Shown piece after piece: positions 8,471-19,740 of a stretch of 64,000 bases of DNA. The notes under the pieces were generated by a model that was given only the letters and a program-made list of their open reading frames with translations, ran no database searches and had not been told where the DNA came from. Both the position numbers and the translations under genes were made by a program. How positions within the stretch are numbered: position 1 is the first letter of the stretch; every line of letters starts with the position of its first letter. The stretch spans positions 4,445,664 to 4,509,663 of the forward strand of contig OU696576.1 in NCBI GenBank assembly GCA_916048095.2. The letters are read 5' to 3'. Source of the DNA: Sacculina carcini (taxonomy: Eukaryota > Arthropoda > Thecostraca > Sacculinidae).

Positions 8471-11274
8471 TCAGGCTGTCCTGTCTCCATACCCACATTT
8501 ATCTAACCTATGCTTGAACTGTGCTATACTGTTTGATTGAACTATTTCTTTATCCAGACGGTTCCATATATCTATACACCTACTTGGGAAACTGTACTTC
8601 TTTATATCCCTTAATACCCGGGTTTGCTGTAGACATTTATTGTGTCCCCTATGGTCCCTCGTACTCCAAACCACCCAATCTTTCCTATCGAATCGTTCCA
8701 TACCAATGCTGTGCTTGAAAACGTATATTAAATCCCCCTTAACCTTCTCTTTTCCAGTGACGACAACCCAATTTTCTCTAACCTTTTTTCATAATTCAAC
8801 GAACTGAATGATGTTAACAGCTTAGTCGCTACTTCTTGGACTTTCTCTAACCTAGCGATATGTTTTTTTATTGTGGGGAGCCCAAATTACTGCCGCGTAT
8901 TTTAGTGGGTGCCTCATCACATTTTTATCAATTTTTTCACCACTTCCTCATCCAAGAAGTTGAATAAGACTCTTATATTTTTATGGGTCTATACGCCGCA
9001 TTCACTACACTGGTTATATGCCTTTCCGGCGACAGATCATTCTCAATAGTTACACCCAAATCTCTTTCGGCAGTCACCTTCTGCAGTTTGTGCTCGCCCA
9101 ACATATAACATCTCGATGGTCTGAGGTTTCCTTTACCAAATTCCATAACGTACGTACTTGCTGGCATTAACCCCATGCCCCATTCTCTACTCCACTCACT
9201 TAGCCTGTCTAGATCCTCTTGCAATTCTTGGCAGCTGGTACGATCTTTCACTCTTCTCAAAATTTTCGCATCATCTGCAAACATGTTCACGTAACTGCCT
9301 ATTATCTCCTTCATTTGATTTATGTACACCAGGAACATTATCGGTCCAAGCACTGATCCAGGGACGCCACTTGTGACTTCTCTCCACGTCGATTTGGCAC
9401 CTCTTACAACTGTTCGCATTTTACGTCCGCTCAAATAATCTCTCATCCAATCCAAAAGCTTTCCACGTATCCCTCCTTCATGCTCGATTTGCCACAATAA
9501 CTTGTTTCGTGGAACCCTGTCGAACGCCTTTTTCAGGTCCAGATATACACAATCGACCCATCCATCTCTTTCCTGCACTGTGTCTATCACCCGAGAATAT
9601 AAACTCATCAAGTTCGCAACACAAGACCTTCCACTCCTGAATCCATAGTGTGTCTCATTTAAAATACTGTTATCCTCCAAATATGATACCCATCTGTCCT
9701 TAATGATCGACTCCACCAATTTACACATGACGCTTGTTAGTGAGATCGGCCTGTAATTCAACGGCTTGTCTCTCTCTCCTCCTTTGTATATCGGTAATAT
9801 TCGCCAGCTTCCACTCCTGGGGAAGAATTCCTTGTGACAGGCTACCTTGGACAATATCGAACACCGGTGTGAGGAGTTCATATCTACATTCTTTCAGGAT
9901 CACCACGGCGATATCATCTGGACCAACTGCTTTTCTGCATTGAAGACCACTCAGGCACCTCTCAATCTCTTCGCGATATACTTCAATATAGTCGATTGCC
10001 AGTCTGTTATCAACTATCACCGGAGTTTCCAATCCGTCCTCAGTCGTAAATACCTCTTTAAACTTCCTGTTCATGACTTAACAAATATCTCCTGCTTCCT
10101 CGTAAATTTCCCCATCCACAATCAATTTGTCTATAGCAACGTTACTTTTCAATTTTTTGTTTAGAAACTTGTAAAACAACTTTGGTTCATATTTACTCTT
10201 GTCTACAATGCTTTTCTCATATTGTCTTTCCTCCTGCCTTCTCACACTCACGTAATGGTTGCGTGCTTTTTTGAATTTCTCTCTATTTCTCAACGTAATC
10301 CGTCTTCTCATTCTTTTCCAAGCCTCTTCTTTTTGCACACGTGCCCTTTCACATTTTTATTGAACTATTCTTTTCAACAGCATTTTTATCTTTTAATTGT
10401 GGTACGAATTGTTGCACACCCCTTTTGTAGATCTCTAAAAAGGCATTGCATTTTCCTTGTACACTTTCTGCTTCCAGCAAGTCTTTCCAGTCTACTTTTG
10501 CGAAATATCTCTTCATACCGTCAAAATTACTTTTAGCGAAGTTCAATTTTGCCTGCGGTGGTACTCCTAAGCTTCCTGACCCTTCATTCGTTACTATTGT
10601 TGTAATCTCTATCATTATGTTATCACTCTTGCCCAGAGGGCTTTCATAGTGAATATCCGCTATCTCACCGGGATGACCTGTGAAAACAAAATCCAACCTC
10701 GAGGGTTCATCATCACCTCTATACCTAGTAGGTTGCGTTACCCATTGCGTCATAAAGCCCTCAGTCATTAATTCTAGCAACATATATCCCCAGGAATTTT
10801 CATTACCATTGGTGACCCAATTTTCCCGATGAGTATGATTTCTCTCTGTCTCCCCATTATATTTGCTAACTCCTCCTTTGATTCAAATAAGATCTCACTA
10901 TATTCTTCCTGCTTCCACGCAGCAGTTTTTGGTTGAACATACATTACTTCAATAAATTTATCATTTTTACCATGTCTAATTTTCGTGCTCAAAAACTCTG
11001 CCTTACCTTTTCCGAAATGCGAATCTTCTATTGATATATCCTTTCTCACACACATCATAACACCTCCCCCGAATTTCCCCATCCTATCCCTTCTGATCAC
11101 ATTATAGTCTTCCTCCCTGAGGATAACATCAAAGTCCTGGGACAATTTCGTTTCTGTCAAGCAAACAATATGAGGTTTCATTCTTCTCAAATAATCCTCC
11201 AATTCACTTTTTATTGACATGAATCCATCTACATTTGTATAAACAATCCTCAACCCATCTTCTATAATGACCAT
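8471..11274 (-). pseudogene. LINE ORF2: endonuclease and reverse transcriptase (CR1-like)
   Basis: Endonuclease motifs: IVYTNVDGFMSIKSEL at the start, CLTETKL (catalytic Glu), GGGVMMCV. Then the linker (CRKAVGPDDIA) and reverse transcriptase: NYRPISLTSVMCKLVESIIKD, YLDLKKAFDRVP, SGVPGSVLGP (a Gln-to-Gly-type change from the usual GVPQGSVLGP), catalytic MFADDAK. The C-terminal domain ends KKYSFPSRCIDIWNRL. The frame is interrupted about five times (near 10780, 10340, 10076, 9800-9880 and between 8973 and 8701), so it is not expressed as one protein. NYRPISLTSV and the C-terminal block place it in the CR1-like group. Confidence 0.88.
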
Positions 11275-11299
11275 TCCACCATTTTTGTGCCTTTATTCA

Positions 11300-12351
11300 G
11301 TCGTGTCTCGGTTTGTACCATTTTCTGAGTCTTCCTTCCAGCACCCGCCAGTAAAAAACTTCCTTATCCTTCTCAGTTCTTTGCATGTTCCTCTTCTTAG
11401 ACTCCTGAAACAATTATCTTCTTTTTTGCTTTTCCTCCTCATTGAGGTCCTCTCTTTCCCAGACATTTTTCCATTTTTCTTCGTGTGACAACTTCCATGT
11501 CTTTCTCAGTACTTTGCTAGCCATCTCCTGACTTCTGAACTTGACCTTCAGTGGTCTCATGCTACCTTTCTCGTACTTTCCAAGTCTGAATACTTCCTGA
11601 ATATCCCTCCCGCTCCTTCTTCAACAGCACTAACAACGTCTTCCACCAATTTCATCTCACCCTTCTTTCTTTCCCACCAGTTTGGGTACTCAGCCTCCTT
11701 CACTCCGAACAAAATGACACTGATTTTTTTCCACAATGTCCCTCACGACGTTTTCATTTTGCTTCAGTACATGCACTACTTCCTTTTCGATTCTACTGTC
11801 TCTTTCTTCTTTTTGCTGCCTCATGACTTCCTTGAAATCCTGTATGACCTCTCCTTGTTCTATTGCCCATACTTCCTGGTTTTTCTTCAATTTCCCCAAG
11901 TCATCATCCTGTTGTTTTGCGGCATTTTCTCTCATTTTGAGCCTTTCTTTCAACCTTTCATTCACCTGCAAGACTTCTTGATTCGATCTTTAAGTCCTGC
12001 ATTTTCACCTTTCACTTTTTCATTCGTCTCATTCAACTCCATCACTTGATTTCTCAATTCTTGCATCTCCTTCTGCATCTCCCCCATAACCACACCCAAG
12101 TCATTTTTCTCTCCCTCTTCACTTGGTCTCACACTTTCTCTCATCTCTTTCAGATCCCTCTCCAACTCCCCAATTCTCCTGGCGTTGTCTGCTACCTCTT
12201 TCTCAAACCCACGCTTTTCGGCGTCCGCCCCCCTCTTTCTTCTACAGGTCTTCCCACCTCCAACTGGCTTTCCTCTGTGCTCACACTGGTCTGTTTCTTT
12301 CTCCTTCCTGTCATTTTCCCTTGGAGACAGAACTGCTTTTGCCCCACTCAC
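11300..12351 (-). pseudogene. LINE ORF1 protein (coiled coil, RNA-binding)
   Basis: N-terminal basic region, then a long heptad-rich coiled coil (IGELERDLKEMRESV, EMQELRNQVMELNETNEKV), then LFGVKEAEYPNWWERKK and a GSMRPLKVKF block typical of the RRM-like domain of LINE ORF1 proteins. It probably binds the element's RNA as a trimer. The frame is shifted near 11970 and again near 11570; the tail (FYWRVLEGRLRKWY) runs to about 11300, next to the ORF2 start. Position and domain order support ORF1 of the same LINE. Confidence 0.75.
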
Positions 12352-12492
12352 CTGTTATTACAACTCGTTATGTTCAGTTGTTGATACAATGCCGAAGTTT
12401 GAAGGCCACTTGCGCAACTTTCAAACCACAACACACACACAGATTCACAATTCACCAGGACACAACTGCACTCTAACACAGTTAAAAAAACA

Positions 12493-12528
12493 GTGTGTGT
12501 GTGTATGTGTATGTGTGTGTGTGTGTGC
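12493..12528. repeat. TG tract between two LINEs
   Basis: (TG)n with TATG interruptions. It lies between the 5' end of the minus-strand CR1-like LINE and the 5'-truncated plus-strand L2-like LINE, so it bounds both. Confidence 0.95.
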
Positions 12529-13631
12529 CTTGATCCCAATTGTTTGTCTGACTATCGTCTCATTTCTACAATTCCTTGGCTATCAAAATCGCTTGAAATA
12601 GTCGCCTATGTCCAGATTTCGGACTACCTTGAGCGCCATGATCTATTTCTCCCTGAACAATCAGGCTTCCGTAGTTTCACTCAACATAAACTTCGCTTAT
12701 CTTCCTCTATGACTCCATTCTTAAGTCTACTCTTGCTTGTAAGTATGTTCTTCTCATTCAACTGGACTTCTCTGCGGCTTTTGACACTGTTGATCATCTA
12801 ATCCTACTCAACACTCTGTCGAACCTAGGTATTAGTGGCACTGCACTATCATTCTTCCGCTCTTATCTTCTTTCACGATATCAGCTTGTTTGTACCAGTG
12901 ATTCTTGTAGTGAGTCTTTCCCACTCTCATACGGTGTCCCACATGAGTCCGTCTTAGGCCCTCTCCTCTTCAATATTTACTTGACTTCCATAGGTGAAAT
13001 CCTACATCGTCATTATTTCACTTTCCAAATCTTTGCGGATGACATCCAAATTATAATCTCGTCTGATACTATTTCCCAATCTTCTGTTTCTTCTCTCTTG
13101 GGTGACATTGAAACCTGGTCTTTGTCCCACCATCTCAAGCTCAATCCGGAAAAGACTAAATTTATCCTTTTTCAATCTTCTAGAACTTTAACTTGTCTAT
13201 CTGTTCCTCTCTCTAAATATGTTCGTAGCTTAGGTGTCTTGCTAGATGATTACTTTCTTTTTATCTATACATCTCTGATATCATTAGGGAATGTAACTTT
13301 CACGTTAGGCGAATCTATTTAATCTATTTCCGTAGATATTTAACTGTCTCTGCTGCTTTCAAACTAGCTAATTCTTTCATTCTCAGTAGGGTACAATACT
13401 GTTGTTCGCTCCTTCTTTCTCTGAACCACCGCCAGTTTCGCAAAATTCAATCTGTTATTAGTAAAGCTTGTCGTCTAATCTACAATCTCCCTGCTGGCTC
13501 TCATGTCTCTCCCTACTACAAAAATTAGGACTTCTCCCTATTAAGGCGCTTATTGACTACCGCATCTGTTTGATCATCCATTCCATTCTTATTCTCCGTA
13601 AGCCCTCGCACTTATTTGAAAATCTATCCTT

Positions 13632-13991
13632 TGTAGTAAAGTCAGATGACAGCAGCACCACGTTTCACCTGTATTTTCATGCACCAGCGCTCAGCAATCA
13701 AACACCATCCTTCCACAGACAACGCACACATTCAACTCTCCCTGCACCGGCTTCTCATGACCATCGCACACAAGCACACATCAACATACATGTAAATGCA
13801 CACACACACGCACACACACACACACACACACCACTACCTGCCACAACGCTCAAACGCAAGTCGAGCCGAGTCAGCAAGCTGACGCTGCAAACATGCACAC
13901 ACTCGCACACAGACATACATATGCACGCGAATACGACACTCACTCACACCGCTCTGGCTAGATATGCAGCACTCTAATATACTAACGCACA
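13632..13991 (-). repeat. LTR (3') of Gypsy element 1
   Basis: 360 bp, plus-strand limits TGTAGTAAAG...AACGCACA. Contains an internal CA tract (about 13797-13830). Same sequence as 17979-18338 by eye. Confidence 0.93.
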
Positions 13992-14131
13992 CTCTCCCCT
14001 GATTATATACAAATCACAAAAAACGCAAGTTAACACAGGACAATAGAGGTAAGAAGAAAAGAAGCACAACATGAACATCAAAAGAACAAACCACAAAACC
14101 GAACATTCGTGTCAAATAGTCATGACAACAA

Positions 14132-17100
14132 TCATCGGACGGCGCGCTGCCGCTTCTCAATCAGCCTCGCTGATCTGCGGGGCTGAAAACCCGATAAAGC
14201 GTCACATTCCTCGCGACTCCGTCGATGAGGCAGAGTGATGAACATTTCATCATCCGCGTTGTCATCTAGAACTTCTGGTTGTTCAGCCTCGTTATGAGAC
14301 TGATCACGAGGTCGCAGATCGCGCACGTGGCGCGGAACGTTATCCACCTCCACAGATTGATGCGAAACCACACCAGTGACCACACCCTTACCGTATCTCT
14401 GATCACATCGCACGTTTGGTGGTTTCACCCACACCAAGTCTCCCTTCTTGTACACACAATCTTCTGATTCGCCCGTCAGCGTTGAAACCTTATCAATGCC
14501 TCGCACTATGACTGCGTATTTGTACAGTTCAGCGGCTGGACAACTGTCTGATCCGCTACCACGCGGCGTCACGTTATACAAGTATACTGCCTCGGCCAGA
14601 GAACACCCTTTTCTAGCCGCTATAACCTTCACGGTGCGATGGTTACGCTCCACCACCCCGTTACCACTTGGTACATACGCACACCTGAACCTCAGTCTGA
14701 CTCCCCATCTTTCAGCAAAAGCCGCGAAGAGCTTACTTCTGAAAGCCGTATCGTTATCGCCGAAAAGCTCTTCCGGAGGTCCACGCTCGCAGAAAACACT
14801 CTCAAGTTGCTCGATGACACACGCGGCATTTTGCATGCGCAACGGCCGCCATATTGCAAACCGTGACGGTCCACAATCCACCATGGTCAAGCACGACAAT
14901 CCTTTCCAGTGGGTAATGTCGATAGCAACGCGTTGCCACACGCGCTCCACCTCCAGATGACCAGATCTCCATTTTGCCGGCGCTGGATCTACCGATTGAC
15001 ATATTTGGCACCGCTTTAGAGCCTCCCGTACCTCTCGCGAGCTCACATTCCGTCGCGTCCGTCTGACACACTGTAACGTCCTCCGAGCTCCAGGATGTCC
15101 CATCAGATGATGAACATCACGAATCACCTCTGCTGACGAGCACCCATCGTCTTCACACTCAGCAATTCCGCACCCGACGAACGACGTTTTTAAGTCACTG
15201 AAGCAGTCAGTTGATAGCTTCAGCCACCGTTGAGGCACGCGCGTCATGCCGTCCGCTCTGTTTAGTGCCGAAGCCACTAACGTAACTGAAAGATCCAGGT
15301 TGTATTCTTCCACCAACGCGGCCACAATGTCAAGTCTCCTTCTCACCAGCAGTTCTCCTGCAGCCTTCGTTCGCAGTCGTCTCTTACCTGACAAACAATC
15401 AGTGACCCATCGATGAACAGTCAAAGAATCGGTAACAATTTCGATTTTCCGCATCTTCCACACCAAGGCCATATTCAGCCCTTTTATCAGTGCGTCTAAT
15501 TCCGCCATGTTGATGTGCGTCGCACTGTCAGATCTCAGCCAACTTGCATCCTCAATTATGTTACCGTCAACGTCAAGACGAACACCCATGGCGAGCGAGC
15601 TCGCGTCAACCCAAACCTTCGCCTCGTGTCCTTCCACATTCCATCTGCCACAAACTGGATCATTATCCTTTACAACTCTCAGCACCTCCTTTAAACAAGT
15701 CTTCACGTGATCGTTCACAACTGGATCGTCCCAGCCCTTCGTGTGCGCATTCGTGAGCCGCTTGATAAAAGCTACTGCCACCCTCAGCCATCCACACACG
15801 GGGTAGTGACCGACTAATTTCCCACAAAACGAAAACACAGATCTTCTTGTTATCATTTCGGGCATTTCACAAACCTCCCCGTCTCTCCTCCACGACAGCG
15901 CACCACCCTCTCCCCAGACTCTCATTCCCAAGAGTCGCGCACCATCCGACACCTTCACACTTGCCTTGCAAACGAGTCCATATCGGTTCAAGTGACTCTC
16001 AACTCGCTCCACTTTGACAACATCCTCATTGACCAAGATATCGTCGACGTAAGCCGAAGTGCCTCTCTCAACTTCGGGGTCGGCTGACAACACAAAGTGC
16101 AGCACAGCTCTCATGACTAACGGTGAGACGTTCAATCCAAACGCCAGACGCGTTAGGCAATATCTTTGACCCTTCACAATCACCGTTTGATATGGCCACA
16201 TCTTATCAGACACCCGAATCTGCAAGTACGCTTTTTTCAAATCAAGCGTTGACACGTTCCTGCCCTGTCGTCTCCATTCACGCACTCGATCTGCGCACAC
16301 ATCAGCGTCTCTAGTGTGTACGTCAATGTGCTCGTTCACTTGCCTCAAATCCATCACTGGTCTCACTTTGTTTCTTTGTGGCACCGCCATCAGCGGGACA
16401 AGACCTTTTGCAGGACCATGCTTCCGCTCATCATATGGAATCAGCCACTCCTCACGTATCCACTCTTCCAGTTCCTCCTCAAATGCAGACCGGACATCGT
16501 GCGACATAGAATACTGCCCGACACGATTGTACAACACTCCGGGCTCTTCAGCATCTGACCACTTCCACTCAGCCGTCCACGTGCGTTTGACAGGGTCAAA
16601 CACCACAACAAAATCTTTCTCTTCAATCCGAACAATTTTTGCATGCGAGACTGGAGCACAGTCCGTTCTGTTCGACTTGCCATCCCGTTTTTCAGCGCAG
16701 TGCTCATGAACTGCACGGCTCAAATCACCGTCACATTCATCTGGAACCTTATCTCTAGCACCGAGACACACCCCTAGCGTAGGACGACTCACTACCTCAA
16801 GACCTTGGGCTCCGAACCGAACAACACGCGAGGAGCTGACCGTCACACCTCCCAACATTTCAACACCGTTCATCCCTATGATAAACTCGAAACCCAAAGG
16901 TCGAATGGCCACCACCAACACTTTCAACAGTCGCACCCCATTCACTCCATCAATACATACTCTCACATTTCCAATCCCTTTGCACCTTTGCCGCTGCCCT
17001 GACATTGTCACAATTCTTGTTTCTGTGGGTCTGAATTCACTGCAGATAGACACATGAGCTACACAAATCGAACATCCAGTGTCCACCAATGCTGTCGTCC

Positions 17101-17203
17101 GCTCGCCGTTAACACACATTGAAACAGTAGGAAGCGCAGAATTTAGAGAGCGGGAGAAGACGCTTGCGCAAACGGCCTCTCCCCTTGGTCGTTTCCCGAA
17201 CAC
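14132..17203 (-). CDS. pol: Gypsy element 1 pol: protease, reverse transcriptase, RNase H, integrase
   Basis: About 1023 residues in the order typical of Ty3/Gypsy: aspartic protease (DTGCS near residue 42), reverse transcriptase (LDLKKAYLQI and catalytic AYVDDILV), RNase H (WVDASSLAMGV, MAELDAL, TDS), integrase with HHCC zinc finger (HHLMGH...CQICQ) and DDE core. It ends in a basic RRSARLIEKRQR tail. It overlaps the end of gag by about 60 bases and is in the -1 frame relative to it, consistent with the frameshift read-through used by this family. Lineage within Ty3/Gypsy not assigned. Confidence 0.92.
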   Translation of the reverse strand: MFGKRPRGEAVCASVFSRSLNSALPTVSMCVNGERTTALVDTGCSICVAHVSICSEFRPTETRIVTMSGQRQRCKGIGNVRVCIDGVNGVRLLKVLVVAIRPLGFEFIIGMNGVEMLGGVTVSSSRVVRFGAQGLEVVSRPTLGVCLGARDKVPDECDGDLSRAVHEHCAEKRDGKSNRTDCAPVSHAKIVRIEEKDFVVVFDPVKRTWTAEWKWSDAEEPGVLYNRVGQYSMSHDVRSAFEEELEEWIREEWLIPYDERKHGPAKGLVPLMAVPQRNKVRPVMDLRQVNEHIDVHTRDADVCADRVREWRRQGRNVSTLDLKKAYLQIRVSDKMWPYQTVIVKGQRYCLTRLAFGLNVSPLVMRAVLHFVLSADPEVERGTSAYVDDILVNEDVVKVERVESHLNRYGLVCKASVKVSDGARLLGMRVWGEGGALSWRRDGEVCEMPEMITRRSVFSFCGKLVGHYPVCGWLRVAVAFIKRLTNAHTKGWDDPVVNDHVKTCLKEVLRVVKDNDPVCGRWNVEGHEAKVWVDASSLAMGVRLDVDGNIIEDASWLRSDSATHINMAELDALIKGLNMALVWKMRKIEIVTDSLTVHRWVTDCLSGKRRLRTKAAGELLVRRRLDIVAALVEEYNLDLSVTLVASALNRADGMTRVPQRWLKLSTDCFSDLKTSFVGCGIAECEDDGCSSAEVIRDVHHLMGHPGARRTLQCVRRTRRNVSSREVREALKRCQICQSVDPAPAKWRSGHLEVERVWQRVAIDITHWKGLSCLTMVDCGPSRFAIWRPLRMQNAACVIEQLESVFCERGPPEELFGDNDTAFRSKLFAAFAERWGVRLRFRCAYVPSGNGVVERNHRTVKVIAARKGCSLAEAVYLYNVTPRGSGSDSCPAAELYKYAVIVRGIDKVSTLTGESEDCVYKKGDLVWVKPPNVRCDQRYGKGVVTGVVSHQSVEVDNVPRHVRDLRPRDQSHNEAEQPEVLDDNADDEMFITLPHRRSREECDALSGFQPRRSARLIEKRQRAVR

Positions 17204-17949
17204 TCTCGAGAGAAATGTCCGACTTCATTGCAGCGATGACACCGCACCACACTGCCACGGGCCACAGCGCCTCTCCTCATTGTTCTTCCTCTAGAGCTCA
17301 CAGCTCCATCCCGACAATATCTGGCAAAATGTCCTGTTCCGCCACAAGCAAAACAACGTAGCTGAGTATTCCTGTTGATTGGCACGGTCGCTGTTCGAGC
17401 ACCAAGTCCTGATTGCACAAATGACGCCTGAGGGTCCTCCTGCAACAGAATGCGAGCATGAGCCAGAACTTGATAAGTGTCCAGGACTTCCACGCGTGAG
17501 CCCGCCCTCAAAAGCTGACGCACATTGGAAGGCAGCCCTGCAACAAACGCGCACGTGATCGCTGTCTCTGGTACGCCACCGAATAGCGCAGCCAAACGTC
17601 TCAAACCCGCCAGATATATGTCCGGTGACTCGCCAGAGTACAGTTTGCGGCGCGTGAACTGTTCATAGGCGGTAAACCGGTCCGCGCCAAATGCAGCTTT
17701 CAACTCAGCCTTTAGTTTGTCGCAATTAACCCGATCGAGGGGGTTCATCTGCTGAAACACCGCAAACGCCCCTCCTGTCACGCGTAGCGCAATGACAGTT
17801 GCGACATCGTCCACATTTTTGAGCTGACATACGAGCTCTACTTTTTCCAGCCATTCCGAAACATCTTGTTTCCCGGAGCCGTCAAACTCGGGGATGAGCT
17901 TGAGATCAAAATTTGACTGCGATCCACTCGATTGATCAGGATTACTCAT
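17143..17949 (-). CDS. gag: Gypsy element 1 gag
   Basis: 268 residues. A retrotransposon-gag core (FDGSGKQDVSEWLEKVEL, ARRLYSGE-like helix region) is followed by two CCHC zinc knuckles (CFACGGTGHFARYC and CHRCNEVGHFSREC). It forms the capsid and binds RNA in Gypsy elements. The start lies about 30 bases after the 5' LTR. Confidence 0.92.
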   Translation of the reverse strand: MSNPDQSSGSQSNFDLKLIPEFDGSGKQDVSEWLEKVELVCQLKNVDDVATVIALRVTGGAFAVFQQMNPLDRVNCDKLKAELKAAFGADRFTAYEQFTRRKLYSGESPDIYLAGLRRLAALFGGVPETAITCAFVAGLPSNVRQLLRAGSRVEVLDTYQVLAHARILLQEDPQASFVQSGLGARTATVPINRNTQLRCFACGGTGHFARYCRDGAVSSRGRTMRRGAVARGSVVRCHRCNEVGHFSRECSGNDQGERPFAQASSPAL

Positions 17950-17978
17950 GATTGAATCAGTAAAATGCCGAAATAGCT

Positions 17979-18338
17979 TGTAGTAAAGTCAGATGACAGC
18001 AGCACCACGTTTCACCTGTATTTTCATGCACCAGCGCTCAGCAATCAAACACCATCCTTCCACAGACAACGCACACATTCAACTCTCCCTGCACCGGCTT
18101 CTCATGACCATCGCACACAAGCACACATCAACATACATGTAAATGCACACACACACGCACACACACACACACACACACCACTACCTGCCACAACGCTCAA
18201 ACGCAAGTCGAGCCGAGTCAGCAAGCTGACGCTGCAAACATGCACACACTCGCACACAGACATACATATGCACGCGAATACGACACTCACTCACACCGCT
18301 CTGGCTAGATATGCAGCACTCTAATATACTAACGCACA
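17979..18338 (-). repeat. LTR (5') of Gypsy element 1
   Basis: 360 bp, same limits and sequence as the copy at 13632-13991; adjoined by the TCCTT target duplication at 18339-18343. Confidence 0.93.
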
Positions 18339-18680
18339 TCCTTCAAGAAATCTAATCGTACACTTAGGTCAACTGATGATTCTCGTCTCATAATGGAACC
18401 TACTTTTCCTTCTAGACATACTCGCTATAATCGTTGTCTCTCTAACTTAGGTCCCCGTATTTACAATAAGCTCTCCCCAACACTACGTTATATCACTTCT
18501 ATCCCTGTTTTCAAAAAACTGACAGACAAACAAAAACACACATAAAAAACAAACACTCTAAGAAATTTTTCATGGTGAAATCGTATTATACTCTAGAGAA
18601 CATTGTCTATACTAGTGATGATTATAAGGTGTAAATTATCTCTCTTCTCTCTTTACCTTTCACTTTCTGTGTGTGTGTGG

Positions 18681-18690
18681 CTATGTGTGC

Positions 18691-18731
<41 letters not shown>

Positions 18732-18775
18732 TGTGTTTCTGTGTGTGTGTTTGTGTGTGTGTGTTGTGTGTGTGT
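18681..18775. repeat. TG tract joining two LINE copies
   Basis: Imperfect (TG)n. It continues the TG-rich 3' UTR of LINE copy B and leads straight into coding sequence of the next LINE fragment. Confidence 0.93.
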
Positions 18776-19460
18776 CTGTCCCTCTGGGAATCCCTCTGGA
18801 ATATTTTCAATAAACTCTTAGGTAAATCTAATACCCTTGTGTTGCCTGATAGTGATCCAACTCGCTTACCTTCCCTATTCTCTCATTTCTTTGAGAATAA
18901 AATTTCGAATATATGCTGTCGTTTACCTCCTGCTACATTGTCTTATTCTCCCACCACCTCCGTCATTTTTAATTATTTCCTTCCGATTTCCATCTCTGAT
19001 TGCAAGCTACCACTGAGGCGTGTGTACACTCCTTCTTCCTCCCTGGATCCTATTAACCTTTCTCGAATCCCCAACTGTATTGAGTTACTTCTTCCTTTCA
19101 TCACCTATCTTGACTTCAAAATCACCTTTTTGACATCTCGTTTGATCCTGCTTCTCACACTATCACTCCTTTCGCCAAACTATGATTCCATTCAGCTATC
19201 CATTTTCTATTCCTCCTTATTCTACTCAAAACTCATGTGTATATGTGTATGTATAAGTGCATGTCTGTGTATGTATGTATATGTATAAGTGCATGTTTTT
19301 GTATGTGTGTATATGTATTAGTGCATGTTTGTGTATGTGTGTATATGTATAAGTGCATGTTTGTGTATGTATGTATATGTATATATGTATTTACGCTTTG
19401 TTGTTCGCCTTTAAGTTATGCGCGCCCGTGTTTTTACAGGCGCTATAGTAAATATATGTT
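18776..19460 (+). mobile_element. L2-like LINE fragment F (linker region plus 3' end)
   Basis: Starts in the linker before the reverse transcriptase (SLWESLWNIFNKLLGKS, LPSLFSHFFENKISN), similar to the beginning of copy E (RVLNRLLGRRG). After about 19200 it passes into a TG/ATG minisatellite and ends with GGCGCTATAGTAAATA followed by (TTTG)n, the 3' end shared by these LINEs. The reverse transcriptase core is missing, so it is internally deleted or a chimera. Dead copy. Confidence 0.65.
19233..19390. repeat. Minisatellite, about 36-bp unit
   Basis: Four to five imperfect copies of a unit containing TATAAGTGCATGTTTGTGTA. It lies in the 3' region of LINE fragment F. Confidence 0.8.
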
Positions 19461-19489
19461 TGTTTGTTTGTTTGTGTATTCTGTATCCT

Positions 19490-19740
19490 GCGTGAATGAT
19501 CGTCTGATTATGATTTCGCGTGATTTGTTTTCCCATTCTTACTTATGGTGCCCCATGTGTATGTGTATGTTTTTGCTTATGTATGTGTGTGTATGTTTGT
19601 GAGTGTGTGTGTGTTCCTATGTGTGCATTATGTGTTCTTACTGTTGTCACATGTTTATCTCCATCGTTGTGTTTGCCTTTTAAATTTTGTCGCGCTTCTG
19701 TGCATATTAGCGCTATAACAAATACATTGATTGATAATTG
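19490..19740 (+). mobile_element. LINE 3' end fragment
   Basis: 3' UTR-like sequence with a TG-rich middle, ending TTAGCGCTATAACAAATA and a (TTGA)n tail. The ending matches those at about 19436, 22140, 38760 and 42166. Only the last about 250 bp of a LINE are present. Confidence 0.6.

Larger units (their letters stand above)
8450..12480 (-). mobile_element. CR1-like LINE, copy A, nearly full length
   Basis: The minus-strand order is ORF1 (coiled coil plus RNA-binding domain), then ORF2 (APE-type endonuclease, linker, reverse transcriptase, C-terminal domain). The 3' end carries the short repeat TGTGAGTA twice and then passes into (AC)n (plus strand 8407-8421). The 5' side meets a tract that also reads (CA)n in element sense (12493-12528). 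Coding is broken in several places, so the copy is dead, but it preserves the whole architecture. Related to copies at 28319-30860 and 43801-54618. Confidence 0.9.
13632..18338 (-). mobile_element. Ty3/Gypsy-like LTR retrotransposon 1, looks whole, young
   Basis: Two 360-bp LTRs (TG...CA ends in element sense) flank gag and pol on the minus strand, with a 5-bp target duplication TCCTT at 13627-13631 and 18339-18343. A purine tract (AGGGGAGAG in sense) sits directly before the 3' LTR. The LTRs look identical by eye and both reading frames are open, so this is a very recent insertion. It lies inside L2-like LINE copy B. The leader between 5' LTR and gag start is only about 30 bases and I see no standard tRNA primer site starting TGG there. 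Confidence 0.93.
12529..18680 (+). mobile_element. L2-like LINE, copy B, split by a Gypsy element
   Basis: Truncated LINE in two pieces, 12529-13631 and 18339-18680. Reverse transcriptase blocks: SDYRLISTIPWLSKSLEI, YLERHDLFLPEQSGFR, GVPHESVLGPLLFNIYL, catalytic IFADDIQII. The second piece carries the C-terminal domain and 3' UTR (TCAACTGATGATTCTCG onward). It is homologous throughout to copy D (19742-22165). Several frame breaks. The 5' junction is a TG tract. Near 18520 it has about 33 extra bases relative to copy D. Confidence 0.88.
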
